Of a stretch of 64,000 nt of DNA, positions 1 to 13,758 are shown piece after piece; the stretch's first letter is position 1; every line of letters begins with the position of its first letter. The DNA lies in contig CM072162.1 in assembly GCA_036850595.1 (NCBI GenBank), positions 17,971,758-18,035,757 of the forward strand. The letters run 5' to 3'. The stretch is from Rhyacichthys aspro. Taxonomy: Eukaryota > Chordata > Actinopteri > Gobiiformes > Rhyacichthyidae. Below the pieces are notes generated by a model. The model worked only from the letters and a program-made list of their open reading frames with translations. It had not been told where the DNA came from and did not search any database. The translations under genes and the position numbers were made by a program.

Positions 1-3000
1 AGAGACTTGGATGTGAGATAAAGAGGAAAATGATACCTGAGACTACCACTTTTGTCTTTGAGGCTGCATGTTTAAAATTCCTAATTAATCAAGACCTGAC
101 TTCACCTTTTTCCTCATAATCTGTCTTCAGTGTTTACTCTAATGCTCCCTGGATGCTACTGTGAAGAAATATTACTGTTTCACTTTCAATAAAATTTTAA
201 TATCACAATAAAACCCCAAAATGCTTCATAACTACAACCTTTTTGGTCACATGACAAACTTTAAGTACCTCCATTCACATAAAAAAATTGAAAATTTAAT
301 ATATAATAATATCTCTAATAATATCTCTATTTTTATTTGTTTTGCTTTGTGTTTGTTGTTGTTTGGGGTAAATGTAACTCATTTAAACTTTTTTATTTTA
401 TACCAAAGCAGTGATTTCATATAAATAGATGTGTAATACATTAATGAATTCATCTATAATTTATTTTTCCTTGCTGTATTTATCTATAGCTGCAACTTGC
501 TTATGGTTCCTACTGGTTATCATTGATTGTGGGACATTATAAGTGACAGATTTGGAGAACAAATACACAAATGGAGTGCAGATGTGAGAGCAAAAGTTGA
601 TGTGGAGCTAAAAAAAATAATGTCTTTAAATTAAACAAAAATCCACAAAAGCCCACAGCCTGGAGAAGAAGAAGGGTCACACAGTCAACAAGTCTTTTTT
701 ATAAAGCAGCAATGTTTTAAGATTCTTTTTGAGGTTTGCTCTTTCTGAATTTATTAAGTGTTACGAATCACAGCGACCTAAAAAGAATTTACAACGACCG
801 ACACTTGGATACCGACCCACTGTTTGGGACACACAGCCTCAGATCGGGGAAAATAGGTGCACTGGGAGGCTGTTGCATTCCTTCTGTTGAAAAATGCACA
901 GAGAATAAGAGTCATTTATTGTAAAGGTTGTCCGACAACAGCTTAGACCATTTACTGTGCTGTAAATCACTGCCTTGTTAACTATCTGGCTGCATTAAAA
1001 TACACCAAAATTGGGACTGGAGCGTGGTTTGAGCCGTGTTTGAAAGAATTATATAAGTAAAACTATTACAAAGTGGCTCTTTTTTCTGTTGGTTTAAGTT
1101 ACATTCCTTTTTTAGGTGTGAGGCTTGGAGTTGTTTAAAGCCTGTCAGATTCAGGGGAAATAAATCGCTGAGTAACACTGACAAAATGCCTGTTAACTCG
1201 AGATATGTGTATTTCCACAGGTGAATGTATGAATAGACCATAATGTTTCCTTATGTGCAACAGCGTGGAAAGTATGGAGAAAGAGTGCAAACATTTATCT
1301 CCCTACTGCCCAAACTTTGACGAGGCCATGCTTTCACAGTGGAGACATTGTTTCTTTCAGTAATAAGCCGACTGGATGGGCTCCAGTTAAAATAGTATGA
1401 AGGACGAGATGGTAATCTATTTACCCATTTTCACATTCTTGAAGCAGTAGGGCTCACCTCAGTGGGACGCTGCTGTGGGGGAAACCATTAAGCACTAGCT
1501 GATGATTTGACCATATTTTGGTTTTAATGGAAAAATGCAGCGGTTGAAGTGTTGCTTTTGCGAAGGTTATCGATCTAAACCACCATTATATTGAGGAATG
1601 TTGCCCCGAACTGAAACACGACCTTATGGGGTGAAGAAATACTGCAGAAATCCTTTAATGGGGCGTTTGGAAGCACCCCTCTCCCCACACGGCCCATGTC
1701 TCCAAACTGTGGCATACAGTAAAATTATGGCCTAATTAAGTGCGGGGCTGAGGGGAGGGGAGCCTGTGGTTCAGTTTCAGACTCTAAGTGCTGCTACTAC
1801 TTTTGGTGTGATGCTATCTGCCTAAGCTCTGGGGAAAGCAGGAGAAGGAAATCTTGCCTTCACCCCCACCCTTTTTCGAAACTGTGGGTGCAGACAGTTT
1901 GGTGCCATGAGGTCCGGAACCAGTAATGGGCCAAGTAGGACCTAATAGGTTCTCTAGTGCACCAATGGGAGACTGTGGTGTGGGACACAACCCCCAGTGT
2001 CATCTACTGTTTAGACATTTCCAGGGAGTAACGTGCTTAGTTTTGATTAATTTAAAACTGGATTCTTTGTCTTTTAAACATGTTATAAGTGATAGCTCTG
2101 GTTTTTGAGGGGTTCTGTGGGGGGTGTATTTGGCTGCTGTGAGTCTTACTCAAGTCTGTGGATCCGATGGACCAATTTTCAACAAGGAATTTATATATCT
2201 CCATGCTAAATAGGATTTCTGCTATTTCGGACAGCAGAGCCACAGAGTTAAGCTTTGTGTTTCCGCTGAGTGGAGGAGAGTGGTTTTAATGTTTTATTTG
2301 AGCAGCATCTATTCACGCAATTAGATTTCAAAAGTAAAGCATGGCATCATTTTAACAAAGGTCTTGCAAGTTGTAAAGTTCAATAAAGAAGATCTAACTG
2401 TACATCTGTGTTGCATAAAGTGATCATCATTTAAAAAGGTTGTGCATCGTTGAAGAGCAACACACAAAAAAGAATAATCTCTAATCCTCACCAAATCCCC
2501 TTTTGGTATGACATGTTCCTCTGGTTGTGAGTGTTAATATAAACCACAGAAGAAAGTGGTGTCATGAAGCTGTATGTGAGCCATTATTTGTATCAGTCTC
2601 ACAACAAAACAATTCCTTCATGCTACAAAATTTCAATAGATGTTTCCCACAACCCCAAACACATCAGTTCATTTTTGACATAGTCATGACAAATTACAAA
2701 CTGTTGCAGCGCTGGGCAGGCCGTGATGGTTCGAGCGCCACATGGGCCGTGTTTGGAGACGATGAGGCGCTGCGAGCCAAGCTGTTGTCAGAAACAGACG
2801 ACGCACACAACTAACAACTCTGACAACCACCACTGACCATATGGTGGCACTTACATGAACTCTGTGTCAGCATTCACTTTGTTTAATTTCATATATGCAT
2901 GCTTAAGAAAAGAAATATGTTTATGTTTACTTACGTCTAATGGAAACTGGATTTGTGCAACGGCTAAATATTTACAACACAGATAAAAAGTCACTCATGA

Positions 3001-5754
3001 GGTTTGGATGGGGTCGGATCTCGATACTTGAGGGGATTTCGACACAACATGGTTCATGAAGAAGAGTTTATTTAGACGGATCATTTTGTCCATTGGTTAT
3101 TTTATGTGACATGATTGTATCTCTGTTGCTTGGATCATTACCAAATGGATGAGATGGTGCTCTACAACACGTAACAATGATGAGAGTACAATGCTGCAGG
3201 ACATGCATGAGCAGCACCAAATGAAACGCAACGTTGCATTTAATCCCAGCTGAACAATATGCACCATACATTATATACAGACGCTCTGGTGCTCACTGGA
3301 AAAGGGGCACGCCAGCAATTGCAGGTTTAGTGAACCTGAAGCAGCAATATAGTAAGTTAGTTTTAGGTTACAAAGAGGATGACCCCCCTTCACTAACAGA
3401 GAAGTGATTCATTGTGGGGCTAAGAGGTGATCAATGGTCCATTGCATCAGATAAGTACCTGACTGGGTGGCTGCAGAGACCCCCTCTCAGGAGTTCAGGG
3501 TAAACAATGCCGTCCTAGAGTCACCCAAGAGCACCCAAAAAATTAAAAGACAATCAGAGCTTTTGAGAGCAAGCAGCGGGCGGGCAGGTTGGTCAAGGGT
3601 GGGGAGGATCACGGGGGCAATAAGGCCTTTGTCATTAAGATCAAAATAAGCTGCGTGATGGATTTGGAGGCCACTGATAGAATGTTTTTCTGTGTAACGA
3701 GGCTGTCAGAGCAGTGGTGTTGCTTTGGTTCGAGAAAAGAAGACAGACACTGTTTGTTGTTATTGATGATGGGTGACGTGGTAATGGGTAAAAGAATGGG
3801 CTACGGATAACTCCAGATGGAGAGAGCCAGGGATGAATGATGAACAGGAGTGTGGAAGAAAGCCTCCATCTTTGCTGCTCGGTGCGGTCATGTCTGTTTC
3901 ACAAGAGATGATCTCAGAGGCGTGAGCAGGAACACCTGTTCGGAGCTGGCTCTTCAGAGGACTGATGTGCAGAGCGAAAAGACAAGAACCACTGAGCTAA
4001 ACATCTGCTCGGCTGGATGCTGCTGAACCATAAAGCTTAGTGATAAAAAGCTGCATTAAAATGACATCAATAAAAGGCATCACCTGCTCTGACACAGCTA
4101 TGGAACCAATAAAGGAAATCTATTTCATGTTTAGGTGTAAGAGTTTTTTTCACCCTCAGTTATGAATTGATTGGTTTGTTTTTTAATGTTTTTTTTAATG
4201 ATTTGTTCACTATTTCTTTTCCATAGCTAAAGGGATGTGAGTGACTGATGTTTTCTTTCTAGGTCTGAATAGGGCTTATGATATTAACTTTAAAACCTGG
4301 ATTAGAAGTATACAGACAAAAATTTCCTTATAATAGTCAATACAATAAAACACTGCTTTAGCTACTGTTAACCAAAAACGTGACGTACTTTAATGGAGAT
4401 GACTCTGTATTCCCACAACATGGCAGTGATTAAGTTATGTATCACTCATAAAGAGTGTGTTTTGTTGTCAGAAATGATAGAATGATGACTTCAAAGTACA
4501 ATCCAAGTACAATTTTACCACAATGATAGTACCTGAGAAGTGCAGAGCAAATAATTGCGCTTTGTTCTTCCCGTTGTGTCATTTAATTTGACAAAAGCAC
4601 ACCTGCACTTCATAAATTCAGATTCATTTATGGATCTAAAAATATGTCAGACTTCCTGTCATGTGTGTATGTGACAAAAGCCTGCCACTATTTTGAGTTG
4701 AGGTGTTGACAGGGTGTTGGTGGATGGGACAATAGTGTATGTTGTGGTGTGGTCTCACTGCGTCGCTTTGTATTATGCTCTTTGCTTTTGTCAAAGTACA
4801 AACATTGATCTGTGACACACAAAAGCACAATAGCAACAGCGCTGTCCTCGCTTGTAGTTTCAAGTGAAGTTTTGTTCTGTCACTTGAGTAACGTAACCAA
4901 AAGTAGGCTGCGGCTTTTGGGGGAGGAGCCAGAAGTGGGACACGCTGGAAAAAAACGAGGTTGAGCTGCCTGTGAACATAATCTGATCTTAAATTGTGAT
5001 AAAGGGTGACGGCTGGAATGAATTTGGTTAAACTAACAATGGCTCGATTGGGGAAAAAAAGCTTTATTCACTTCATTTGCTCACTGGCCTCCTGCAAAAA
5101 TGTGTCTGGCTTCATCCAGTGCTGCATTACTGATTGGCCTCTCAGTCCCAGGACATGTTTTTGTTTTGTCTTCCAGAAAGCAGCCTCTCTTTGCCCCCCG
5201 CACCTCTGACCAGGGCCCTGATGTTTCCAGTTAACCCACAGTGGAAGTCTCTCATTTGACAAATGGCAGATACGCTTTGGGAGCTTGGTTTAGCAGTCCA
5301 CATGAAGGCTGATGTTGGCGAATGAAACTTTTACTGATTCCACAAAACACATGCGCTCCTTCTCACACGCGGCCGAGTGATTTACGCCGGCCTGTTTTGT
5401 CGAGATGCTCCAAACCAGATGCGCTAATTGAACCAGTGTAGTCGAGTGTGGCTCTTCACTCACGGTTTTGCCGGTGGTTTAGAGACTCCCCAGAGAGCAG
5501 TGCGCTTCGAAACATGCTTCGCTCACCATTGTGTGACCGTATTGGTTTTGTGCGTTCAGCTCGAAAAGTATTTGTTTAAATCCCTCTCTTCAGAAGATCC
5601 TTTCTTCAGTTTTAGTTTATGCTCGACCTGTAAATCAGACTTAGACAGTAGAGCATCAGTGGAAAAGGACTGTTGCTGTTTTCTGTCAGGTTGATTTCAC
5701 GTGAGATTTGAACTCAGATGATGTAAGTTTCTTACAAAACATGGGCAGAAACAA
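1..5754. other. intergenic, no gene recognised
   Basis: Open frames are short and without family resemblance. A GC-richer patch at 2701-2814 holds an open frame ending in a regular-looking run (QRWAGRDGSSATWAVFGDDE), but it lacks splice signals and a recognisable family. The sequence around 1620-1860, with GGCCTAATTAAG, has the look of a conserved non-coding element. Confidence 0.6.
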
Positions 5755-5921
5755 GAAAGTTTATTTATACTTTTTTTATGAAGGTGGTAAAAATGGACAG
5801 GATAGTAGACAAACAAGAAACAGGGTGAGAGAGGGGAATAACATTGGGCAGGAGCCGGAATCAAACCCAGGTCTCCTAAGCATATGGCACACACTCTAAC
5901 AAGCGAGCCACCGAGGCGTCC
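5755..5921 (-). mobile_element. tRNA-derived SINE copy (minus orientation)
   Basis: On the minus strand, an A-box-like TGGCTCGCTTGTTAGAG (5894-5910) is followed by a B-box GGTTTGATTCC (5857-5867) and by AATGTTATTCCCCTCTCTC. The tail is rich in A and T, ending near AAGTATAAATAAAC. It shares the post-B-box segment with the SINE at 50105-50275. It is a diverged remnant, not a functional tRNA gene: there is no acceptor-stem pairing. Confidence 0.7.
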
Positions 5922-6329
5922 CGATATTCAGTGTTTTTGACATTTTAGTTGTGACATAAGGGGCCTGTTATATCATGTTGTACCACTAGATGGAGTCCTG
6001 AGCAACTGCAATGCTCATTACTGGAAAACAAAAAAACAACATTGAATAAAATGACCATATACACATTCTTTCTTTACTTTTACTGTCAGATTGACGTCAG
6101 TGGTCACAAATTCTTGAGCTTGAGATCTACAGCCTTTGTTTTGGTAAAAGTAAGATCTACTTTCTTGAAGCAGCATGAAAAACCCAAGGTGGTTACAATT
6201 CGAGGCCTTTATGTAGGTTCACTTTTATATGAAATGTATTTGATGTTTTAATCAACTTTTTATTTGATGTAACAAACAAAAGCTGGCTGAATTTCACATT
6301 TAGGAAATTGCAATGAAGGTATTTGACTC

Positions 6330-6371
6330 AGTGTGGCGACCCCTAAAGAGAACAGCCAAAAAGAGAAGATT
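6330..6371 (+). repeat. 3' fragment of the TGTGGCGACCCCT repeat family
   Basis: The sequence GTGTGGCGACCCCTAAAGAG followed by AACAGCCAAAAAGAGAAGA matches the 3' domain of the repeat at 18868-19065. Only this short 3' part is present, as expected for a 5'-truncated or decayed copy. Confidence 0.5.
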
Positions 6372-9300
6372 TTTCATTATGTACATGTGTAATTCTGTCA
6401 TGTGCAATGATTTATCACTTCATCTTGATTGACAGGCTGGTGACCCCTGTCTTAGAGGCTTTAATAGCAACAGCACTGTCCTAGTTGTCCTTATTATGTA
6501 CCACTTGATGGAGTACGGAGCTACTGCAGCATTTAATCCCAGTTGCCCTCAGTCTGACTCATAATATAAGGACATGTAACAATACAGTTCTAGGTCTTAA
6601 AATTCATTTTCACACAATACTGCCATATAGTGCTGAAAACAGTATTTATCTAACCATTATTGCCTGCAACACTGCCCAGAACAATCTGCTTTGTGCCTTT
6701 TATGCAAGATCCATGCCATTATACACAACAGAATGTCACTGATGATAATAACAGACAAGAGGAAAGGGAAAAGGGATGGAGATAGAAAACAGAGAGTGTG
6801 AAAGATGTTTTTTACTAGCCTGCTCCGTGGATCATTCCCACCCGGGGCTGCAGTCAGGGAAGGCTGTGCTGCTTTATCGACTGTTTGGCAGAAAGTGAAG
6901 GAGCAACAGGAGCAACCGAGGGATGGGAGACCAGAATGTGCTCTCACCTGAAACAGATATAATCCTCTAAGAGTTACTGCCTCTGCACGACTGGCAGGTG
7001 AATAGAAAATGAAGTGAATGGGAAGGGAAATGACTAAAGCCAAGTTTTCATGTAATAAATATCAGATCCTTGAACTTAGAGATTTTTCCTTAACGTTAAA
7101 AAATGCAGAGGCAGAATATGGATTCTAATTGGAAGTTCAGCTGTGGGACAAGATTTCAAGGACATTTAACTGCAGTCATACTCAAATATTTATCATCTTC
7201 TCTTGAGGTAAACGGGTCCATGTTTAAGAAATCCTTCCCCGACCATCATTACTCCAAATTCAGTTTCAAATCAATAAACATATTTTGCTCATATTTGAGG
7301 TTGTGGTCCTGGTTAATAAAAGTGCATATAAAAACATCAGGCACAATGGTGGTTTCAACAGAAATATTGTGGTTAAAACAATGTTCCAGCGTTTTGGAGC
7401 AACAGAGTTAAAGCCATAGGTCAAAGAAGTTATTTTGAAGGAGACAGTTTTTGAGACTTTAACAGAGCATTATTTACACGTTGCTTTACATTTAATATCA
7501 TCATTCACATGAAGTATGCAGATAAACATTTTACCAAAAACTTACCGAACCTGATTCAAGTCCCTGCTTCTGCTTGGGAACAGGCAACAGTGTGTTACAG
7601 TTATAGGCGAGGACAAGACGATGATTCATAAAAACAAATGATGAAATAAAATGCTTCCTGATTAGTTGTTCGTGAGTTCACTGGTGATTACAGTGTATAC
7701 AGTCTGTATTTGCAACATTAATCTTGCCGTCATCCCATACAAGGTCACAACTCAGATAAATTTACCGTTTGAATTATATCACACTCGCTTGCTTCAGTAG
7801 CTGAATCAACTTTTCAATAAAGAGTTACTGGATGTTGCTAGCCTAATCATGCATTTTGTTTCTCACCAGTCAAAACGACTCAGTATGACATAAACCAAAG
7901 TGTGGGAGTATTTTTTTTAGCTCATGTCAAAGGATAAGCACAAAGAGAATGGGCTAAAGGTGTGTGTTGCAGCCACAGTCAACATTCAAGAAAAATCTGA
8001 TCCTATGCACCTCTTTATAATGAACCTATGGTCTGGACTGTATAAGAAATTCCTATACATCCATGGACAATACATAAAGACATCTCATTGTACAATACAA
8101 TAGGACTAGATCCCACTTGTACTACAGTTGCAGCTTCTATAATAAGCTGTTTTGGGAGTTACAGGAAGTTACACTGATGCCATTTTATAGCTGTTTCCTC
8201 TCAGCTTTCAAATTACTTTAACAAGAAGGCACATGATGGCACAGATTCCCTGGTAACACCGGCAGAAATAAAACAAAAATACAGCAAGAGGCGGCTGAAT
8301 CTTCACTTTAAATAAAAATAAATTACAACCTAAAGACAAGTTTTTTGGAGGGAGGCTATTTTCTTTCCACTGTATCATCAAAATAGAGGGCATCTGAACG
8401 ATTTGTTTCAATAAAATGACTTCTTCATATAGAGATTAGAAAAGCACTCAACTCCACACCTGCTTCGTTGAAGGAAAAACTCTGTTACTCATCTTTGGCT
8501 TCAAACGACAACTTTAACACAAAAAGACACACAGTAGGCTGAGATGTTTCAACTTGTCGGAGCACAAACAGAAAAGATTAACTGTGAATAGTTGCTGCAT
8601 ACAATCACAGGAGGGTGGGATAATAAAACTGTGCCAGGCTAAAAAAAGACCAACTTGAGTGAAGCTCCTCCAAGTGGTTTATTTATGGTGTTTAATTCTG
8701 CCCTTCAGCGAGTGGGTCTTCCTGGGAGCGGAGCCCTGACTGTCTCTGTTGTTCGGGACCTGCCAACAAGTCCCAGAGCAGAGATAAAATGAGCGCGGAG
8801 GCACAATAACAACACCCAGTTATGGCATGAAGTCATTCGGCAAGACTGCACTTGTCGTCCCGACGGCAAACGCTCACCTAACTCACAGGAGCCTTTCTCT
8901 TTCTCCCACTGAGTCAACGAGCCCAGAGGGAAGGCTGGGAGTGAGAATCAAACTGTCACTAAAGTTAGATAACATGAATTAAAATGTCATCATTAACCTG
9001 ACCTTTTTACCTGTAACTTCATATTGTGCAATTTTATTTTTGGTAGAGTTTTGGGAAGTCCCGCAGCTCAAAATGAAGCTGGTTATCTGTCAGACAGCCA
9101 CATCACAGTCTTAATATTAAAAAAAAGCCCTTTGTTTAATTTCTTGTCTTTATTACACTGGATGCTAACAGAAGGTTATGTTTGCTTGAACTCTTTTTGC
9201 ACCTTCAGATCGCTGTAATCGGAAAAAAAACCCAAAAAACTTTAAAGCTACAGTAACATCACATTAATTGGATTCTTTATTTGATTCAGTTCTAGGGTCA

Positions 9301-9398
9301 GGGCCTTAGTCAATACATAAAGATAACCACACTGTCTCTACAATAAGGCCTATTTCACACAGGATTTCCTGTTTGGGCTTTGGACTGGAGTTTATGAG

Positions 9399-9424
9399 GA
9401 AAATAAAAAATAAATAAATAAATG
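9399..9424 (+). repeat. A-rich (AAAT)n simple repeat
   Basis: A run of AAAATAAAAAATAAATAAAT type sequence. Similar short AT-rich runs occur at about 19099-19112 (AAT repeats) and 54920-54995. Confidence 0.8.
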
Positions 9425-12400
9425 TACTAACATATGTTTATGCACGCACTTTTATTAATTTGCAGGTGTGTGTAGTAGCTATAATTTCAGAGATCAAACA
9501 GTAGTGATGCTTTCATGCTTCACACAACTGTCATCATTACCATTTAATAAAAACATGTTATTATCACCACAGATAAAATCTATCTTCGCACTCTCCCATT
9601 GTGTTTGGAAAGGAACAAATCCATTAATTCGTAAAGAACCCGGTAATTATTAACAGGAAAGTCATTGACAGCGGTGAATGTGGCCAACTTTAAAGCGACA
9701 GAATTGTGCATTTTGAGGGAAATGTGGGAGGTGATTGTGGATGTAATGATAGCCATTTGTGTGACAGTTTGTTGATGGTAAATGTACAGTAACACGAGTT
9801 AATCAGCTCCGAGCGTCTGTTTAGAGCTACAGGCGTCTCTCTTATAGAAAGGTGATGACAGCAGGTCAGGACTGTGCCGTACCACACAAAACTGAGAGGT
9901 ACATACGGCACACACGCGTATAATCTGATGATACTGTGGTGTGGCTCAGGAGTCCACTCAAAAAGCAAACTCAGAACATCCTATTATATTTGTGGCCATT
10001 TAAATGCATTGAGTGTCTATATAATCACGCACAGCTCCAATAAATGTGATCACAACTGCTATGGTTAATTGGTTGTGGTATTGAATATCTGCCATACCAA
10101 GTTTGAAATATACCACTATTATGATCAATTATAATCAGTCATAACTGTGTAAGGCCTCCACGTTTAACCATCCCTCATCCATCAAGGCCTGAACTCCACT
10201 CTGAATGTGTGCTGTAGTATCTGACACCATTACCTCAAAGCACATCAGTTGATCTGTGCCAAGTATGATGCTTTCACAGATGCACTCACATTAACACAAG
10301 CAGACCAAGGCTAAATCATGGTTACCTCATGAAGCCGACTTGTTATTGTGAAGTACTCTTTTGTTCTTAGAAGCAGGAGGCACAAAAGCACAACAGAGAG
10401 CGGCTCGTTTTTACATCGAACACTGGCATCGGCCCCGAGAGTTAAAACTAAAGACTTAAACGATTAACCAGTGGGTTTGTGTCATGCCTGGGCCCACCTC
10501 TTCCACCTCATGGAAAACAAGCATCAGAAAGCCAGACAAATTTGGAAATAGCTATAATACCTGTAATTAGTTTTGCTAATGCAGAACGAAATAAAGAGAT
10601 GTGATAGGGTTCATTCATCATCAGATCCTCCATTTAACTGCAATATCAAGTCAGTGGGGATCAAATATGTGCAGCCCTATTTAACACAGAAGCCTTTAAC
10701 TATTGGGTGTGGACAATTTAAAGAAACAGGGACAGAAGGGAAGTTTCTGAGTCAAGTAAGTGCTAATATCCCTCTGCTCAGTCGTAAGGGGAGTTAAGGT
10801 TTCCCAATGGCTAATATAGTGTCCTTTTAATGCATACAGCTCTCCCAGCCCCGTCACATCCTCTACTGTCCTGCCAGTTTAATCCGTGCATGGACTGTAA
10901 CCCCCTCCGGCCTTTTATCGCTTTCGTGCAGAGGTCTACCTTCTGACAGAGTTTAAAAAGACATTACAGGCCAAAACGTTAACATAAATGGAAAGAAGTG
11001 TGGATCTGCACCACCCGGGACTTTTAAAAGAGTTCAGAGGTGAATAAGATCAAGTTGCTGTGGGACGCCGTGATGAGGTGAACTGGAACAGGACCGAGAC
11101 AAAAATCAGTCCAGATCCACGTTTGCTCAAATCCATCAAGTTTCAAGACACATCCAAATGTTAAGAAACACTAAATCTTATTTTTCGTCTCTTAATAGTT
11201 CGGCCAGGAGACACATTCAACTCAAAAACTCATTTAATTATTACATGAAGTAAAATGGTTCTGAGGAAAGTAATTAACTGAATAGAGATGCAAGACTTCA
11301 TGAATCCCAATGTAAAGCCTCTTTTCTGTCATTAGTGCAGACCTAATTAGTTAACGCACACACTGAGGGATTTTCAAAACAAATCAAAACAGAGACAGCA
11401 AATGGTGCAGAAAAAAAGAATAAATCAATTATCTAAAAATGGCGTAATCCTGGGTTTAGTTTTTGCTCGCAACACACTGAACACTAAGGAAGAGGATATA
11501 AGAATGGAAAGAAGGTTTTGTAGCTTTCCAAAAATAAGTTCAGTCAATATTTCGACTCTGCCTTTAGACTCCATCACTAATTTAGCCCCGTTAGCATGTG
11601 GCTTACTTATGCATTAAACATTATAATTACATTAAACCGTGGAGGTTCTCAGCGTTGATAAGGTCCATTGGATGAGGGACAAAATGCCTTCAGCTCTAAA
11701 CCTATGTCCAGATGCCTTTTTTGAAACCATTTTCATGAATGATAGTCTGTCCACATCCAAAAAATGGGTCGTGCAAAAGGTATCAGGAAAATAATGATAA
11801 ATGGCATTGTCTCTGTATTTTTATGCCAACTCCGACTGCTAGTAAATCAGTTCTGTTGGATTCTCTTTTGAGGAGTTTCAAACAAATCCCCCTGTCTTCT
11901 TTAAACTGGTCCACATGGCCGACTATCTGGACTGTAATTCCCCTGATCCCCTTCTCTCGATTTACATCTATCCACTTTCACATGAGATGCTCTTGTACAA
12001 AAGCTTTTTTTTTGACTCTGTGTTATTCCTTTGTCTAATTTAAACAGTACTTAAGTAACAGAATAAAAGTATCACTGCATTGTCTTCAAAAGGATGTTAC
12101 TCTTTTCAACAATGGCGGTGTAAAGCCAGTCGAAACATCTCTTATCAACTAACTTCACAGCAGCGGCTTAAGTGACAGCACACTTTTTCTCCGACACAGT
12201 TAAACACACTGCTTCCATACACAGACAAATGCAGCTAATGTCTCATAATTGTTAACACGTGTATGAATGAATCCAAGACTGGGGATTTTCAGCTTCAGCT
12301 AGACTCATTTTTAGTGAATTGGGTCCATTTTCAGCCAAAACATTTCTTCTGACTTTCCCAGGAGTTTCCAGCCTACCACATTCATTCATTTTAGCAGACT

Positions 12401-13345
12401 AAAATGAATCAATGACGAAGCAGAGCAGACCGAAGTTATGAACCTAAGACCAATGCACTGATTGTTAGGGGGGAAAAAAGCAAAACAAATCCATGGAGGA
12501 GGTTTTAAAGTGATACCTGTTTTAGTATAGTGCTGTTTCACCCTCCGTTTATAGAAAATATAATGCTTACTCCTTCTTAAATAATGATACTGAATTGTAG
12601 CACAAATGTACGACAGCCTCATGTCATAAAGAATGCTTTTGATCATGCTATAGATGCCCCAGACCCTCCGCAGTGACACATTTTTCTCTTTATTCCTTTC
12701 ATTTCAGTCCGCCTCTGTTTCTGGAGCAGAGCAGCAGTAAATCCCAGCTGGCAGATACTCACACACTTCAGCTCATGTGGATCTGTGGATGATTATCTGC
12801 ATTTCTCTGCACATCTTGGGACTGTAAAAGGTGATAAAGACCACAGTAGTCACAATGGCCTATAAAATATCCCCAAACAATTGTATTCATTACGGAAAAC
12901 ATAGAGCTGTTTTCATCCCAAGGCGTTATATTCTGTCCGGTCGATGAACTCTAGTATCTCCTCGTGATGCAGATCCATTACTAACACATGTGGACCCACT
13001 TGGTTTAGTGCAGACCCCAGGATTAACCAGCTTGTTTTGCTACTGGTTGCAATCGCTCAGATGCAGTTATAGATTCATGCATCTTTTCTTGATCAGCAGG
13101 ACATAGGTTGATAACAAGGGGCGACTGCAGCACAGGGTTTTAGGGCAAAGTTTGTTATAAGGTGATGCCATAATCATTTCAAACTTACTGTCTGTACAAA
13201 TGAATAACAATATTCACAATATATGGTAATGTAAAAATATTTCTTGGGATTTATTTGGATACATTAAATAAACTGCCTTCAAACAGATGCATTTAGAAAG
13301 ACATACACCAGAAAAACAGAGTATCACACCCACCATATTTTAGAT

Positions 13346-13750
13346 AAGCGGTCTCAAACTCAAATATTTGTGGGGGTAGTCAATAAGAATCCTTTTAGGG
13401 GCCAAAGATTGTGACACTTGCTTTTGTAGCTTTTATTAAGTTTTACAGTGTTCATTGTGTAAGATTTCAGTTTGTTTTTAACATTAATTTCCTCCATTTC
13501 CTCCTCATTTTTAGGCATCATTTTGCGAATTTAACTCAATTTGTGCCACTTTGGCCTCATTTTAAGCCCCATTTGGTTTCTTTAAAATTGTTACCCTGTT
13601 TAGTGTTATTTTAAGATGGCATTCTTAACGGGTACATATCTTTAGAATAGTTTAGTGTCTTTTGTCTCACCTACCTAATGTATTGGAAAGCCAAATTAAA
13701 CATTGCAAAGGGCCGCAGGTGGCCCCCGGGCCTTGAGTTTGACACGTGTG
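13346..13750. mobile_element. hAT-like non-autonomous DNA transposon, 405 bp
   Basis: The ends are imperfect inverted repeats. The left end has TCTCAAACTCAAA; the right end has TTGAGTTTGACACGTGTG. Both resemble the CAGGGGTGTCAAACTC termini seen in fish and mammalian hAT elements. It is flanked by an exact 8-bp duplication TTTTAGAT (13338-13345 and 13751-13758), the duplication length typical of hAT transposases. The subterminal GGGGCCAAAG and GGGCCGCAGGTGGCCCCCGG are also typical. The interior has degenerate repeats of a CATTTTAAGCCCCATTT type and no transposase frame. Confidence 0.85.
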
Positions 13751-13758
13751 TTTTAGAT

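Larger units (their letters stand above)
5922..13337. other. intergenic, no gene recognised
   Basis: No coding exon, RNA gene or intact element is visible apart from the repeat fragment near 6330. Related short segments recur at 4828-4855 and 6463-6488 (ATAGCAACAGC-CTGTCCT) and at 5981 and 6500 (TACCACT-GATGGAGT), probably pieces of a decayed repeat. Confidence 0.55.

Noticed and set aside
5857..5910. Possible tRNA gene from A- and B-box matches
   Set aside because: The arms do not pair into an acceptor or anticodon stem, and a SINE body with AT-rich tail follows. The same holds for 50187-50257.
5983..5996. CTCF-like CCACTAGATGGAGT, also similar at 24615
   Set aside because: The core GGC is replaced by GGA, and similar TACCACT-GATGGAGT sequences recur nearby, so these look like repeat pieces rather than binding sites.
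6657..7043. A 128-codon minus frame with hydrophobic stretches
   Set aside because: There is no splice context, no family resemblance and the composition is that of surrounding non-coding DNA.
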